A DNA stretch of 64,000 bases from Acinetobacter variabilis (GCF_000369625.1 NZ_KB850113.1:983251-1047250), one strand, 5' to 3'. Shown: positions 26,861 to 36,417, counted from the first letter of the stretch. A program made the numbers and translations. Notes: generated by a model from the letters alone, not told the origin.

Positions 26861-27899
26861 GGCTTTGTTGCACAAACCTATCTGTAAAGGCTTTTTCAGC
26901 GATATAATTTTCAAATGAAGAAGCCTACACACAAAATCTACCGCACAACCAATTGGCCCGCATATAACCGAGCACTCATGAGTCGCGGAAATATTGCCAT
27001 TTGGTTTGATCCTGCTACGCAATGGTATGCGCCATCAAAAGGCAAACAAGGGCGAAATCAAACCTACTCCGACGCAGCTATCCAATGCTGCTTAATGATT
27101 AAATCCTTATTCCGTCTATCTTTACGTATAGTCACTGGCTTTGTGCAAAGTCTGATTAAACTTTGCGGATTAAATTGGACCGCACCAGATTACAGTACGC
27201 TTTGTAGAAGACAAAAGCATATTGATATTGCAATCAGCTACCAAAAAAGTAGCGATGGGCTGCATCTACTCGTAGACTCTACAGGCATGAAGTTTCTAGG
27301 TGAGGGCGAATGGAAACGCAAGAAACATGGAGCTGAATATCGTCGCCAATGGCGTAAACTACATATTGGTATAGATGCCAAAACCCTACAAATACGCGCT
27401 ATTCAGCTCACAACCAATAATGTCAGTGATTCACAGGTGCTTGGTGATTTACTTAATCAGATTCCACAAGATGAGCAGATTGACTCTGTTTATACCGATG
27501 GAGCTTATGACACCAAGCAATGCCGTCAGGTCATTGCAGATCGGCAAGCACATGCGGTGATTCCACCTAGAAAAAATGCGAAACCATGGAAAGATACAAA
27601 GAGTAGCTCGCTAGAGCGAAATGAATTACTTCGAACAGTTAAACGTTTAGGCAGGACATTATGGAAAAAATGGTCAGGCTATCATCGCCGCAGTTTGGTG
27701 GAAACCAAGATGCATTGCATCAAATTATTAGGCGATAAATTAATGGCAAGAAGCTTTCCTAGTCAGGTGAATGAAATTCATGCACGTGTAGCAGTCCTCA
27801 ACAGATTTACGGAATTAGGTCGACCACTTACCCAAGTTACGCCTTAAATTTGGCTCAATTAGGGGCACTTTGCATTTCAAATCTTTGTGCAACAAAGCC
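26861..27899 (+). mobile_element. IS5-family insertion sequence (IS903-like group), complete, 1039 bp
   Basis: The terminal inverted repeats are GGCTTTGTTGCACAAA at 26861 and its complement TTTGTGCAACAAAGCC ending at 27899. The flanks carry a perfect 9-bp target duplication GAGTGGATC (26852-26860 and 27900-27908), the length produced by IS903-group elements. It holds one intact transposase gene. The undamaged ends and identical duplication indicate a fairly recent insertion. Confidence 0.95.
26915..27847 (+). CDS. IS5-family transposase
   Basis: This 310-residue DDE transposase has the segments LLVDSTGMKFLGEGEW (first aspartate), VYTDGAYDTKQCRQ (second aspartate) and a C-terminal RRSLVETKMHCIKLLGDKL (glutamate). 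The length and the N-terminal Y/W-rich region fit the IS903 group. The gene fills the element, and the reading frame is intact, so the element may still be active. Confidence 0.94.
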   Translation: MKKPTHKIYRTTNWPAYNRALMSRGNIAIWFDPATQWYAPSKGKQGRNQTYSDAAIQCCLMIKSLFRLSLRIVTGFVQSLIKLCGLNWTAPDYSTLCRRQKHIDIAISYQKSSDGLHLLVDSTGMKFLGEGEWKRKKHGAEYRRQWRKLHIGIDAKTLQIRAIQLTTNNVSDSQVLGDLLNQIPQDEQIDSVYTDGAYDTKQCRQVIADRQAHAVIPPRKNAKPWKDTKSSSLERNELLRTVKRLGRTLWKKWSGYHRRSLVETKMHCIKLLGDKLMARSFPSQVNEIHARVAVLNRFTELGRPLTQVTP

Positions 27900-30800
27900 G
27901 AGTGGATCTATAAATTCTTGTGCAAAATCTTTCCATCCATTTTTAAGAGAGATTTCGTATAACTCAGACTTAGAAAAATCATCTAGGTACTGGATATAAG
28001 GTTTAATCGCTTGAAGTTGATCATAACGATGGATTCCTTTTCTCCCTTTTTGTTTAAAGCCCCAATGATGACTAAAGTATTTAAAAACTTCTTGTAGATT
28101 TCTATCTTGAATTGAGTTATCTACTAATGAGCATAATTTATCAGTAGCAACTAAAAGAGCTAACTGAATGAAAATATTATATTGATTGATGTTATCCCAG
28201 TATTTTTCTAATAGATTTTCTGCTTTTTTTATAGATATTTTTTCAAAAATTTCATCAATCATCCAATAATTTTCATCATTTACGGTCAAGATATAATCTT
28301 CAAAGATTTGTTCGAATTTTTCATGCCAAATATAACGAGTTGCTTGCCACCAATATGTGGAATCATTATTTTTAATTTTCTCTATTAATTGATCGATTAT
28401 GCTCAAATCCTTACATTTTGCTTTTGCCATTAAGACTTCATCATAAATGTCATCTTCATTCGAGATTGACTGAAGAGCTTCTAAATCAGATCCATTTGGA
28501 CTACTTATCCATATCCTTAATGCATACTTTCGGACAAAAGAGTCTTCAGTAGTCTTGATAAATATTTCTTTAAGTCTATCTTTAGATAATTTTGATAGTT
28601 GCTTACCCTCCTCAAAAGCACGACTTACATCATCGGCTATCAAGCCCCAAGTGTGAGCGCCTTTTCTCCCCCAATCCGCCAATTTTCTAACTTGTGCTTC
28701 TAATACATCAGGATGATCGACTAATCTTAATAAATACAAAATATAATTTTTTAAATCACTTTTATCGGCATAATCCAATAGATAATTTATAGTTGAATCC
28801 GTTGGTAAATAGTTTCTAAATTTAAAATCCAACGTATACATTGTGAATGAACTTTTAGGTGATCTTTGATACTCATCTTGATCTTCCGATAAGTTATTCC
28901 AATAGTTTAAAACTATATCCAGCAAATAGACGGATTCTTCATCACAGATCCTTGATAGTACCCAAAATATAAGAAGATAATCTTTTTCTTCATCCTGAAT
29001 GTTGTCTATAGCAGTGTGAACTGAGTCCAAATACTCTGCATCTCCTATGTATCCGATTATAATAAAGAGCGAATGAAGAACCGAAACTTTCGTTTTTTTA
29101 TCTTTTAGTAATTCAAATAATGTGTTTTTAAATTCATTTTTGTATTTTTTTACAACAAAATCTATGACTAAAGAAATTTGTAAATAGTTTACTTCAAATC
29201 GGAAAAATCTTATCCACTGGATACCATCTGCTAAGTTTCCATTTTTAAAACCACATTCGTAATATATATGTTGATGATCTTGTTTAGGGTAAAGTTTAAG
29301 CAAGTCAGGAATTGAATTATGTACTAATTCATTTAAAACCGTAAGAGATTTAAAGCGTAATGTACTTTTGGACAACTTATGATTATCTTTGTCAATCAAC
29401 CAATTTGAAATACTTGTTACACAGCTATTACTATAATCTGAATTATTCTTAACAGCATAATAGTAAGCATATATTCCTATTAGAAAATTATGCTGAGTAA
29501 GTAATTCAAGCCTTTCGATATCTAATGAAGATAAATAACATGATAATCCCAATGTTTCTGAGAAATAAGGATCAGTTAGAATTTCTAAATATTCATCTTT
29601 TTCTAAAAATTTTTGTATAGATTGAGCCATGAGAAAAAATTTAATTTTGTCATGGCGGAAAATAATATTACTTTGTTCATCAAGCCTTATGATACGTCCA
29701 TCAGCAAGAATATTTATTATATCCGACTTTTCTTCACGATTTAAAAAATCTGATAAATGACTTCTATTAACTCTATTTGTCTTGTTTAGAATGAAATATG
29801 AAATGCTTTTAAAAAGGGTTTTTTCTAGATCATCAATAAATTTATCATTTTGATAAGCAATCTGTTCAAGTGTATTCTTTATAAAATCCTCTAAAATATG
29901 ATCCTTTTTGCTCACTTCTGTATGGTTCGTGATCAAATCTAAGAGTAAAGGATCATTGCCTAGATTTTTGGCGATTTGGATTAAAGTTAAATCATCAATG
30001 TTCTTATTATTTAGTCTGGTTCTTTTTTGAAGTGCTTCTAAAGCTTGTTCATCTGAGTAATTATCTACATAAATATATGAAAATCCATTCTTAGATAATT
30101 CTTCTTTAAGCTTGAATGACAAAGTACTTAGCTTTTGATACCAAATAGGACACAGAATATTTATTCTTTTTTCCTTACTAGACCATAAGGCAATCTTTTC
30201 AATTAGTTGTTCTGTATTGTTTGTAGCATTAATGTCCTCGATTAAAATAGTTAGTGGATTATCTAAAGAGCATAAATCTAACATATTTCTCCCACATCCT
30301 TGCATCAACCGATCAGAATATCTCTTTAGCTCTTTCTCAATGGCCTCATCCAAATTTAAAGAACTTTGTATACTTTCTTCTCTAAGTACTAACACTGGAC
30401 ATCCTTTATGTAATTTTTTCAGGATATAGTTCGTACAAAGAGTAGTTTTCCCAGAACCAGAAGTTCCAATTACTAGATTTAAATTTTGAAATTTTATGTC
30501 ATCACGTTCAACGAATAATTCAGTATTGAAATTAAGATGTACCGTACTTAAATTACCTATCCTTAAGATTTCTTCGTAGGATAAAACAGTAGGCAAAACA
30601 CCAAAATATTTATGACGAATTGTTTGACCATTAGGATCAATATCTAAAAATGAAGAAATTCTAGAATTTGACCATATTTCTAATTCAATATTATGCTGAG
30701 AAGCTAGCTGATGTGCTTTGATACGTATGTCTTGAGGTTCATCACTATTACACATCAAAGCCAATCTAGCTAATAAATGAGGATTTTTTTGCCTAATTTT

Positions 30801-31142
30801 AACTAATTCTTTAATTGTTTTTACTAAATCCCCATCGCTTCCTGTTGGCTTACCACCTTTTATTCTTGGTGTAACTGTATCTAAATCTCTCAGCCATTTG
30901 GTCTCTAAATCATTACGCGATGTAGTTGTGTGTGCTACAGCAACTACCTTTGTTTCACCGTTGACATAACACCAACCTACATTATCCAATGGAGCTTTAA
31001 TTGTTTTACCTTGCGGATTCATACCCTGATGGGAAATACTCTTATAAATCTCAGGTTCAGCAAATCTAAGAACATCAGATGCTAATCTTTCAAATAATCC
31101 TGCATCAGTAATATTGGCTAAAGCACTATTCGTTTCATTCAT
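27855..31142 (-). CDS. STAND-type NTPase with nuclease-like N-terminus, interrupted at its 3' end by an IS
   Basis: The present frame has 1095 residues, the last 14 from the IS; the original gene encoded 1192. Residues 10-180 look like a restriction-endonuclease-like domain (GLFERLASDVLRF, AVAHTTTSRNDLETKWL, IELEIWSNSRISSFLD). A P-loop NTPase follows with Walker A GTSGSGKT at 226-233 and Walker B ILIEDI at 299-304. The C-terminal 600 residues are leucine/aspartate-rich helical repeats. This layout (effector, STAND ATPase, repeat sensor) is that of antiphage STAND/Avs-like proteins; an antiphage role is inference. AT content is visibly higher than in neighbours, a sign of transfer. The loss of 106 residues probably inactivates it. 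Confidence 0.8.
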   Translation of the reverse strand: MNETNSALANITDAGLFERLASDVLRFAEPEIYKSISHQGMNPQGKTIKAPLDNVGWCYVNGETKVVAVAHTTTSRNDLETKWLRDLDTVTPRIKGGKPTGSDGDLVKTIKELVKIRQKNPHLLARLALMCNSDEPQDIRIKAHQLASQHNIELEIWSNSRISSFLDIDPNGQTIRHKYFGVLPTVLSYEEILRIGNLSTVHLNFNTELFVERDDIKFQNLNLVIGTSGSGKTTLCTNYILKKLHKGCPVLVLREESIQSSLNLDEAIEKELKRYSDRLMQGCGRNMLDLCSLDNPLTILIEDINATNNTEQLIEKIALWSSKEKRINILCPIWYQKLSTLSFKLKEELSKNGFSYIYVDNYSDEQALEALQKRTRLNNKNIDDLTLIQIAKNLGNDPLLLDLITNHTEVSKKDHILEDFIKNTLEQIAYQNDKFIDDLEKTLFKSISYFILNKTNRVNRSHLSDFLNREEKSDIINILADGRIIRLDEQSNIIFRHDKIKFFLMAQSIQKFLEKDEYLEILTDPYFSETLGLSCYLSSLDIERLELLTQHNFLIGIYAYYYAVKNNSDYSNSCVTSISNWLIDKDNHKLSKSTLRFKSLTVLNELVHNSIPDLLKLYPKQDHQHIYYECGFKNGNLADGIQWIRFFRFEVNYLQISLVIDFVVKKYKNEFKNTLFELLKDKKTKVSVLHSLFIIIGYIGDAEYLDSVHTAIDNIQDEEKDYLLIFWVLSRICDEESVYLLDIVLNYWNNLSEDQDEYQRSPKSSFTMYTLDFKFRNYLPTDSTINYLLDYADKSDLKNYILYLLRLVDHPDVLEAQVRKLADWGRKGAHTWGLIADDVSRAFEEGKQLSKLSKDRLKEIFIKTTEDSFVRKYALRIWISSPNGSDLEALQSISNEDDIYDEVLMAKAKCKDLSIIDQLIEKIKNNDSTYWWQATRYIWHEKFEQIFEDYILTVNDENYWMIDEIFEKISIKKAENLLEKYWDNINQYNIFIQLALLVATDKLCSLVDNSIQDRNLQEVFKYFSHHWGFKQKGRKGIHRYDQLQAIKPYIQYLDDFSKSELYEISLKNGWKDFAQEFIDPLGFVAQRFEMQSAPN

Positions 31143-31182
31143 AATTTAGTTTTGAATAATTCATATATTTTTGATTAGTATA

Positions 31183-31208
31183 GTAAAAAAACCGCCCTTA
31201 CGGACGGT
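31183..31208 (-). terminator. Terminator of the guanidine carboxylase operon
   Basis: ACCGCCC (31191-31197) pairs with GGACGGT (31202-31208) around TTAC. On the minus strand seven T residues follow. It lies 20 bases after the carboxylase stop. Confidence 0.88.
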
Positions 31209-31227
31209 CTTTTATATTAATTACTTA

Positions 31228-34200
31228 TCAAGCTACCGGCGCCAAGGTAAACAACACCTGCCCCGTTTTCACCGTCTGTCCTTTTTCAATGGTAATTGCA
31301 TCTACACGCATACGCTCAGGCGCAATAATTGGAATCTCAATCTTCATTGCTTCAATCACGGCTAAGGTCGCACCTTCTTCCACAATATCACCCGACTGAC
31401 ATTCAATTTTCCAAATTGAACCCGGCATATGCGATTCCACCGCACAACCACCTTCAGGCACTTCTACACCTTCACCATCATCCACGGCATCTAGGCTTTC
31501 AGACACATATTCTGCAAGCCCTGCTTCATGCCAACGACGGCGTTCAGAATCAAAGTTTGCTTGTTGTACCGCTTTAAATGCAGAAATCGATTCCTGATGT
31601 TCCGTTAAGAAGTCGTTGTATTCTTTAAGGTTGAGTACACCATCTTCAATACGCAGTTTTAAACGACCTGCTTTAAAGTCCTCACGCATGTGCATGAGTT
31701 CAGCTTCAGACACTTCATAAAACTTAATTTGGTCAAAGAAACGTAATAACCACGGCATGCCTTGTTCAAAATCTGGGTTTTTACGGTAGCGTGACCACAT
31801 TTGTGAAGTACGACCGACAAACTGATAACCACCCGGACCTTCCATGCCATAGACACACATATACGCACCGCCAATACCCACTGCATTTTCAGGTGTCCAT
31901 GTACGTGCAGGGTTATATTTGGTGGTGACTAAACGCTGACGCGGATCAAGTGGTGTTGCCACAGGCGCACCCAAATACACATCGCCCAAGCCCATGACCA
32001 AATAACTGGCGTTATAGACCACATCTTTCACTGCTTGTTTATCTTTTAAGCCATTAATACGACGGATGAATTCGATATTGTCCGGACACCACGGTGCATC
32101 TGGGCGCACGGTTTGCATATAACGCTCAGTGGCAAGTTGCGTTTGTGAATCTTCCCAAGCCAGCGGTAAATACACAGTACGTGATGGCACTTGCATCTCG
32201 GTGACATCAGGCAATTGTTCTTCTGCGACTTGAAGCATGCGTAGTAAATCAATTTGATCGAGCTGGGTCGAATCAAAATGAATTTGCAGTGAACGAATAC
32301 CCGGTGTTAGGTCAATAATCCCTTGAATATTTTGATCTTTGACCCATTGCATCAGCGCATGAATACGGAAACGTAGGTTTAAATCTAAAACCAACTCGCC
32401 ATATTCAACGAGCATATAGTTGTTACCGGCAGGACGATACACCACATCAGGCGTGCCATTTTGACCTTTTAAAGTATCTAAAATGGCAGATTTCAACGTG
32501 CTGATTTCAGGATAGAACGACTCATCAAAAATGACTGCTTGCGTGTCTACCGCAGTTAATTGTGCATGATATTTTTCATTCAGCAATTTCGCTTGGTGAT
32601 AGCTGACAGGTACAAATTTGACTTTATCACCAGCTTTAAGCTGACCCAATTTCCATAGTTCAGAATTAATCACCACCGCAGGACACACGAAACCACCGAG
32701 ACTTGGACCATCTGGACCCAAGATAATCGGCATATCACCCGTGAAATCTATCGCACCAATGGCATAGGCATTATCATGAATATTGGATGGATGCAGACCT
32801 GCTTCACCACCGTCCTGACGAGCCCATTCAGGTTTTGGACCAATCAAACGGATACCGGTACGGCTTGAGTTAAAGTGAATTTCAAACTCGTTGGCAAAGA
32901 AAGTATCAATATCGTTTTTGGTAAAGAAATCCGGTGCGCCATGTGGACCATACATCACCGCAATTTCCCAAGAGTTTGAGAATGCAGGGATTTGGTCTTC
33001 GCTTAATGCTTTGACGTCATCGGATGTAAATGCCGTGATTGGAAGCATATCGCCAATGAGTAAATTACGCCCTGCATGACCACCAAACTGACCTAGGGTA
33101 AAGGTCGCTTGTGAGCCTAAATATTCAGGGACATTCAGACCGCCTTTAATCCCAATGTAGGTACGGCAACCTGTGGCGATTTTTCCACATTTAAGCACCT
33201 GACCTTTACGGACATTGACGGTTTGCCACATTGGGACAGACACACCATCCAAACTCGATGGCATATCACCACCTGCAAGCACGATTTGGCTATCACAATG
33301 GAATTTTAAGCTTGGACCTTGCAAGGTACATTCTAGGCCTGCAGTATTCGGTACATTACCCAACAGTTGGTTCGCCACATTTAAAGACAGCGGATCAATC
33401 GCACCTGATGGTGGCACACCGACATCCCAATAACCTAAACGACCTGTAACATCTTGCACGGCGGTTTGAATGCCTGCTTGTAGCACTTCAATTTTTTGGG
33501 TTTTCCAATCAAAAGTATTTAAAAAACGTGTGGTCTGTGTACCCGATTTAAATACATCGCAGTCGATAATGTTTTGTAGATATTCAAGATTGGTTTCAAT
33601 GCCTGCCACTTGGGTTTTTGCGAGTGTATCGCTCATGGCTTGAATCGCTGATTCACGATCATCTGCCGTCACAATGATTTTGGCAATCATCGGATCATAG
33701 AACGACGATACGTTTGAACCAGTTTCGACCCAAGTTTCGTTACGTGCCTTATCATCAAACTCGACATAGGTCAGCAGACCAGCACTTGGCTGGAAGTTCT
33801 TGATTGGGTCTTCGGCATAGAGACGTACCTGAATCGAATGTCCTTTGGATTCCAGTTGCGCTGTTGGAGCCGTCCAGTCACCACTGGCAAGCGTTACCAT
33901 CCATTCCACCAGGTCCACACTAAAGACTTGCTCCGTCACGCCATGTTCGACTTGCAGACGGGTATTCACTTCAAGGAAGTAGAATTCTTGCGTGTCAGTA
34001 TCCATCACGAATTCAACCGTACCGGCAGAACGGTAGTTCACCGATTCCATCAGTTGAATCGCCACATTCTGGATATAGGCACGTTGCACATCGTTAATGT
34101 GCGGTGCTGGGGTTTCCTCGATCACTTTCTGGTTACGGCGTTGCACGGAACAATCACGCTCGCCCAGTGCAATCACCTTGCCTTGACCATCACCAAAAAT

Positions 34201-34833
34201 CTGCACTTCGATGTGGCGGGCATTTTGTACAAATTTTTCCAGGTACAGACCTGCATCTTTGAAGTTGGCTTGTGCCAAATAAGACACGGTTGCATAGGCA
34301 TCTTTCAGCTCAGCTTCATTCCAGACCAGACGCATGCCGATCCCGCCACCACCCGCAGTACTTTTAAGCATCACAGGATAGCCAATACGATTTGCTTCTG
34401 TTAAGGCTTCAGCTTCATCCGCCAATAACTGACTACCCGGAAGTAACGGTACATTGGCTTGAATCGCAAGTTCACGTGCAGTGTGTTTAAGACCAAAGGC
34501 ACGCATCTGCGCAGAGTTTGGCCCAATAAAAGCAATGCCCTGTGATTCACACAGATCACAGAATTCAGCATTTTCAGACAAGAAGCCATAACCCGGATGG
34601 ATCGCTTGTGCTCCAGTTTGTTTAGCTACCTCTAAAATTTTATCGACATTTAAATAGCTTTGGCTGGCAGGTGCTTCACCGATATACACCGCTTCATCGG
34701 CTAAAGTCACATGGAGTGAATCACGGTCTGCTTCTGAATAAACGGCTACAGATTGAATCCCCAGTTTTTTCAGGGTACGGATCACGCGGCAGGCAATCGC
34801 GCCACGGTTGGCAATCAGAACTTTATTAAACAT
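31228..34833 (-). CDS. uca: Urea-type carboxylase, most likely guanidine carboxylase
   Basis: This biotin enzyme of 1201 residues adds CO2 with ATP. Residues about 1-450 form the biotin carboxylase (FNKVLIANRGAIACRVIRTL, ATP-grasp GGGGIGMRLVW). Two KipA/KipI-like carboxyltransferase regions follow (about 470-780 and 800-1030). The C-terminus is the biotinyl domain with the acceptor lysine K1164 in EAMKI. Such proteins are annotated urea carboxylase, but members that sit with two DUF1989 proteins behind a ykkC riboswitch were shown to prefer guanidine. Both features are present here, so I call it guanidine carboxylase. It is the third gene of the operon, 3 bases after its neighbour. Confidence 0.92.
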   Translation of the reverse strand: MFNKVLIANRGAIACRVIRTLKKLGIQSVAVYSEADRDSLHVTLADEAVYIGEAPASQSYLNVDKILEVAKQTGAQAIHPGYGFLSENAEFCDLCESQGIAFIGPNSAQMRAFGLKHTARELAIQANVPLLPGSQLLADEAEALTEANRIGYPVMLKSTAGGGGIGMRLVWNEAELKDAYATVSYLAQANFKDAGLYLEKFVQNARHIEVQIFGDGQGKVIALGERDCSVQRRNQKVIEETPAPHINDVQRAYIQNVAIQLMESVNYRSAGTVEFVMDTDTQEFYFLEVNTRLQVEHGVTEQVFSVDLVEWMVTLASGDWTAPTAQLESKGHSIQVRLYAEDPIKNFQPSAGLLTYVEFDDKARNETWVETGSNVSSFYDPMIAKIIVTADDRESAIQAMSDTLAKTQVAGIETNLEYLQNIIDCDVFKSGTQTTRFLNTFDWKTQKIEVLQAGIQTAVQDVTGRLGYWDVGVPPSGAIDPLSLNVANQLLGNVPNTAGLECTLQGPSLKFHCDSQIVLAGGDMPSSLDGVSVPMWQTVNVRKGQVLKCGKIATGCRTYIGIKGGLNVPEYLGSQATFTLGQFGGHAGRNLLIGDMLPITAFTSDDVKALSEDQIPAFSNSWEIAVMYGPHGAPDFFTKNDIDTFFANEFEIHFNSSRTGIRLIGPKPEWARQDGGEAGLHPSNIHDNAYAIGAIDFTGDMPIILGPDGPSLGGFVCPAVVINSELWKLGQLKAGDKVKFVPVSYHQAKLLNEKYHAQLTAVDTQAVIFDESFYPEISTLKSAILDTLKGQNGTPDVVYRPAGNNYMLVEYGELVLDLNLRFRIHALMQWVKDQNIQGIIDLTPGIRSLQIHFDSTQLDQIDLLRMLQVAEEQLPDVTEMQVPSRTVYLPLAWEDSQTQLATERYMQTVRPDAPWCPDNIEFIRRINGLKDKQAVKDVVYNASYLVMGLGDVYLGAPVATPLDPRQRLVTTKYNPARTWTPENAVGIGGAYMCVYGMEGPGGYQFVGRTSQMWSRYRKNPDFEQGMPWLLRFFDQIKFYEVSEAELMHMREDFKAGRLKLRIEDGVLNLKEYNDFLTEHQESISAFKAVQQANFDSERRRWHEAGLAEYVSESLDAVDDGEGVEVPEGGCAVESHMPGSIWKIECQSGDIVEEGATLAVIEAMKIEIPIIAPERMRVDAITIEKGQTVKTGQVLFTLAPVA

Positions 34834-34836
34834 GAC

Positions 34837-35490
34837 TTAAGCCTCCTCGCCTTCACGCACAACCAGCTGGATTTGTGTCGGGTTGTAGGCATTACATGGG
34901 TTATTCAACTGCGGGCAGTTTGAGATCAGCACGATCAAATCCATTTCGGCCTTGATTTCCACATATTTGCCTGGTGCAGAAATACCATCATCAAATTTCA
35001 GGTGACCATCGGCAGTCACAGGCACATTCATAAAGAAGTTGATGTTTGGACCGATGTGACGCACGTTTAAGCCATGTTTTTTTGCCACTGGATGTTTTGC
35101 CAGCGCATACATAAAATTGTTACGGCAGCTGTGCATCGGGTATTTGTCATATGCATAACGAACTGTATTACTTTCACATGAACATGCACCGCCTAAAGTA
35201 TCGTGACGGCCACAGTTATCATCATGAATTACGGCAATAGCGCGGCCAAAGTTGCTGTATAAAGTAGCGCCTTTTTCCAGATAAATCTGCTGGTTAATCG
35301 CCAGCGTATCGGTTGCGCTATAACGCTCTTCCGGATTTTTAGCCGAGATAAATAAGATATCGACTGCCTGATTCCCTTCCAAATCGATGATACGGAAATA
35401 CTGTCCTTTTTTGACTTCGCACATCCATGCTTCACCGGCAGGACAGATTTCGCTAAGTACGGTTTTTTCGAATTGTTGTAGAACTGTCAT
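34837..35490 (-). CDS. DUF1989 protein, carboxyguanidine deiminase subunit (UAAP2-type)
   Basis: This 217-residue protein is of the urea-amidolyase-associated type. It has cysteine and histidine motifs that fit metal binding: HDDNCGRHDTLGGACSCES (about 88-106) and YPMHSCRNNF (about 117-126). Paired DUF1989 proteins of this kind deiminate carboxyguanidine, the product of guanidine carboxylase, to allophanate and ammonium. It lies between its partner (15 bases upstream) and the carboxylase (3 bases downstream), so the complex would be made in step. Confidence 0.88.
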   Translation of the reverse strand: MTVLQQFEKTVLSEICPAGEAWMCEVKKGQYFRIIDLEGNQAVDILFISAKNPEERYSATDTLAINQQIYLEKGATLYSNFGRAIAVIHDDNCGRHDTLGGACSCESNTVRYAYDKYPMHSCRNNFMYALAKHPVAKKHGLNVRHIGPNINFFMNVPVTADGHLKFDDGISAPGKYVEIKAEMDLIVLISNCPQLNNPCNAYNPTQIQLVVREGEEA

Positions 35491-35505
35491 AGTGATTCTC
35501 CTGCC

Positions 35506-36252
35506 TTAAACGTTAGAAAGTGCGTAGTAACGTGCGTTGTTCTGGAATGCACGCTGGTTCTGTGGACAGGAGTCGCGACAGATATCGGTTTCGCCTAAGC
35601 TATTGGCTTTAAACAAAGATAACTGAATGTCAGCTGGTTGATATTCCGCGCTGTTATCCAGACCATGTGGTGCCGCAGACAGGAACACCAGACAATCCAT
35701 TTCAAAACGCAGTTCAATGATTTGATCAGTATTGTCTGAAGGCACATAAGACAATGCACCCGCATCATTTGGCGTAACTTTAGAGAATAGATTCACAGTC
35801 GCACTCAGGTCAGTCTGACCGAGTGAGAATTTAGATAATTCAATTAACAGACCATCTAAACCGCTTTGGTACATGTCATTGCGGGCATCCTGGAAGGTAC
35901 GGATGCCAAACTGTTTTTCAATCTGTTCAGGACGGGATGGACCACAGAAGGTATCGTTCCAGCCAGCTTCATCTTTAACGATGGATGCCATTACACGACC
36001 CAGATCGGAATACAGCACATTCCCTGCGGTGAGGTATGCGGTATGCTGGCCTTTCAGACTGTCTGGCATGTTGTAACGTTCCAGTTTGTCTTCAGCATTA
36101 ACACAGAACAGCGATACGTTGGCATTGGCACCGAGTGCCTTGAATTGCAAAACCGTACCTTTTTGAATGCGCCCGGACCAATGATGCCCTCCCGGCAGAA
36201 TTTCAGTCCAAAGTGTTTGATTGTTATGGTACTTATTGTCTATTGCGCCCAT
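35506..36252 (-). CDS. DUF1989 protein, carboxyguanidine deiminase subunit (UAAP1-type)
   Basis: This 248-residue protein is paralogous to the next gene, with WNDTFCGPSRPEQIEKQFG (about 103-121), the ARNDMYQSGLDGLL segment and a C-terminal cysteine motif DICRDSCPQNQ. It is the first gene of the operon and lies directly behind the guanidine-I riboswitch. Two in-frame ATGs are possible (36258 and 36252). GAGAGG is 2 bases before the first and 8 before the second, so I take 36252. With the UAAP2 partner it should convert carboxyguanidine to allophanate. Confidence 0.88.
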   Translation of the reverse strand: MGAIDNKYHNNQTLWTEILPGGHHWSGRIQKGTVLQFKALGANANVSLFCVNAEDKLERYNMPDSLKGQHTAYLTAGNVLYSDLGRVMASIVKDEAGWNDTFCGPSRPEQIEKQFGIRTFQDARNDMYQSGLDGLLIELSKFSLGQTDLSATVNLFSKVTPNDAGALSYVPSDNTDQIIELRFEMDCLVFLSAAPHGLDNSAEYQPADIQLSLFKANSLGETDICRDSCPQNQRAFQNNARYYALSNV

Positions 36253-36280
36253 GTGCATGACCTCTCTAAGGTTTTTGTTC

Positions 36281-36377
36281 CAACCTCCCGGGCTTTTATC
36301 CCTCCGTGTAGCTCAAATCGAGCCGTGAACTCTCGGTCTCAGGCGCAGTCTTTTAAACATGACTGCCGGAACCCTAG
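36281..36377 (-). promoter_or_regulatory. Guanidine-I riboswitch (ykkC-yxkD leader)
   Basis: The minus strand carries, in order, the conserved blocks of the ykkC class: CTAGGGTTCCG (from 36377), ACTGCG...CTGAGACCGAGAG, then ACACGGAGGGATAAAAGCCC and GGGAGG (to about 36284). After the aptamer, ACCU (36272-36269) can pair with AGGU (36263-36260) and bury the GAGAGG ribosome site of the first gene, so control is probably at translation. Guanidine binding would favour expression. The element lies right after a sigma-54 promoter. Confidence 0.95.
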
Positions 36378-36401
36378 ATCACTTTATGATGAGTAGATAA
36401 A

Positions 36402-36417
36402 TGCAAATGACGTGCCA
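36402..36417 (-). promoter_or_regulatory. Sigma-54 promoter of the guanidine carboxylase operon
   Basis: On the minus strand TGGCACG-TCAT-TTGCA is a perfect match to the sigma-54 consensus, including spacing. The start point would fall near 36390, a dozen bases before the riboswitch begins. TGCACCCAAACTGGAC at 36508-36523, about 100 bases upstream, is a possible NtrC half site. Confidence 0.88.

Noticed and set aside
26516..27022. A complete 168-codon gene on the minus strand
   Set aside because: Its first part lies inside the IS (inverted repeat and transposase region); only the part below 26860 belongs to the split NTPase gene.
31228..34833. Plain urea carboxylase for urea use
   Set aside because: The operon begins with a guanidine-I riboswitch and two DUF1989 proteins, the known companions of guanidine carboxylase. 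Urea may still be a weak substrate.
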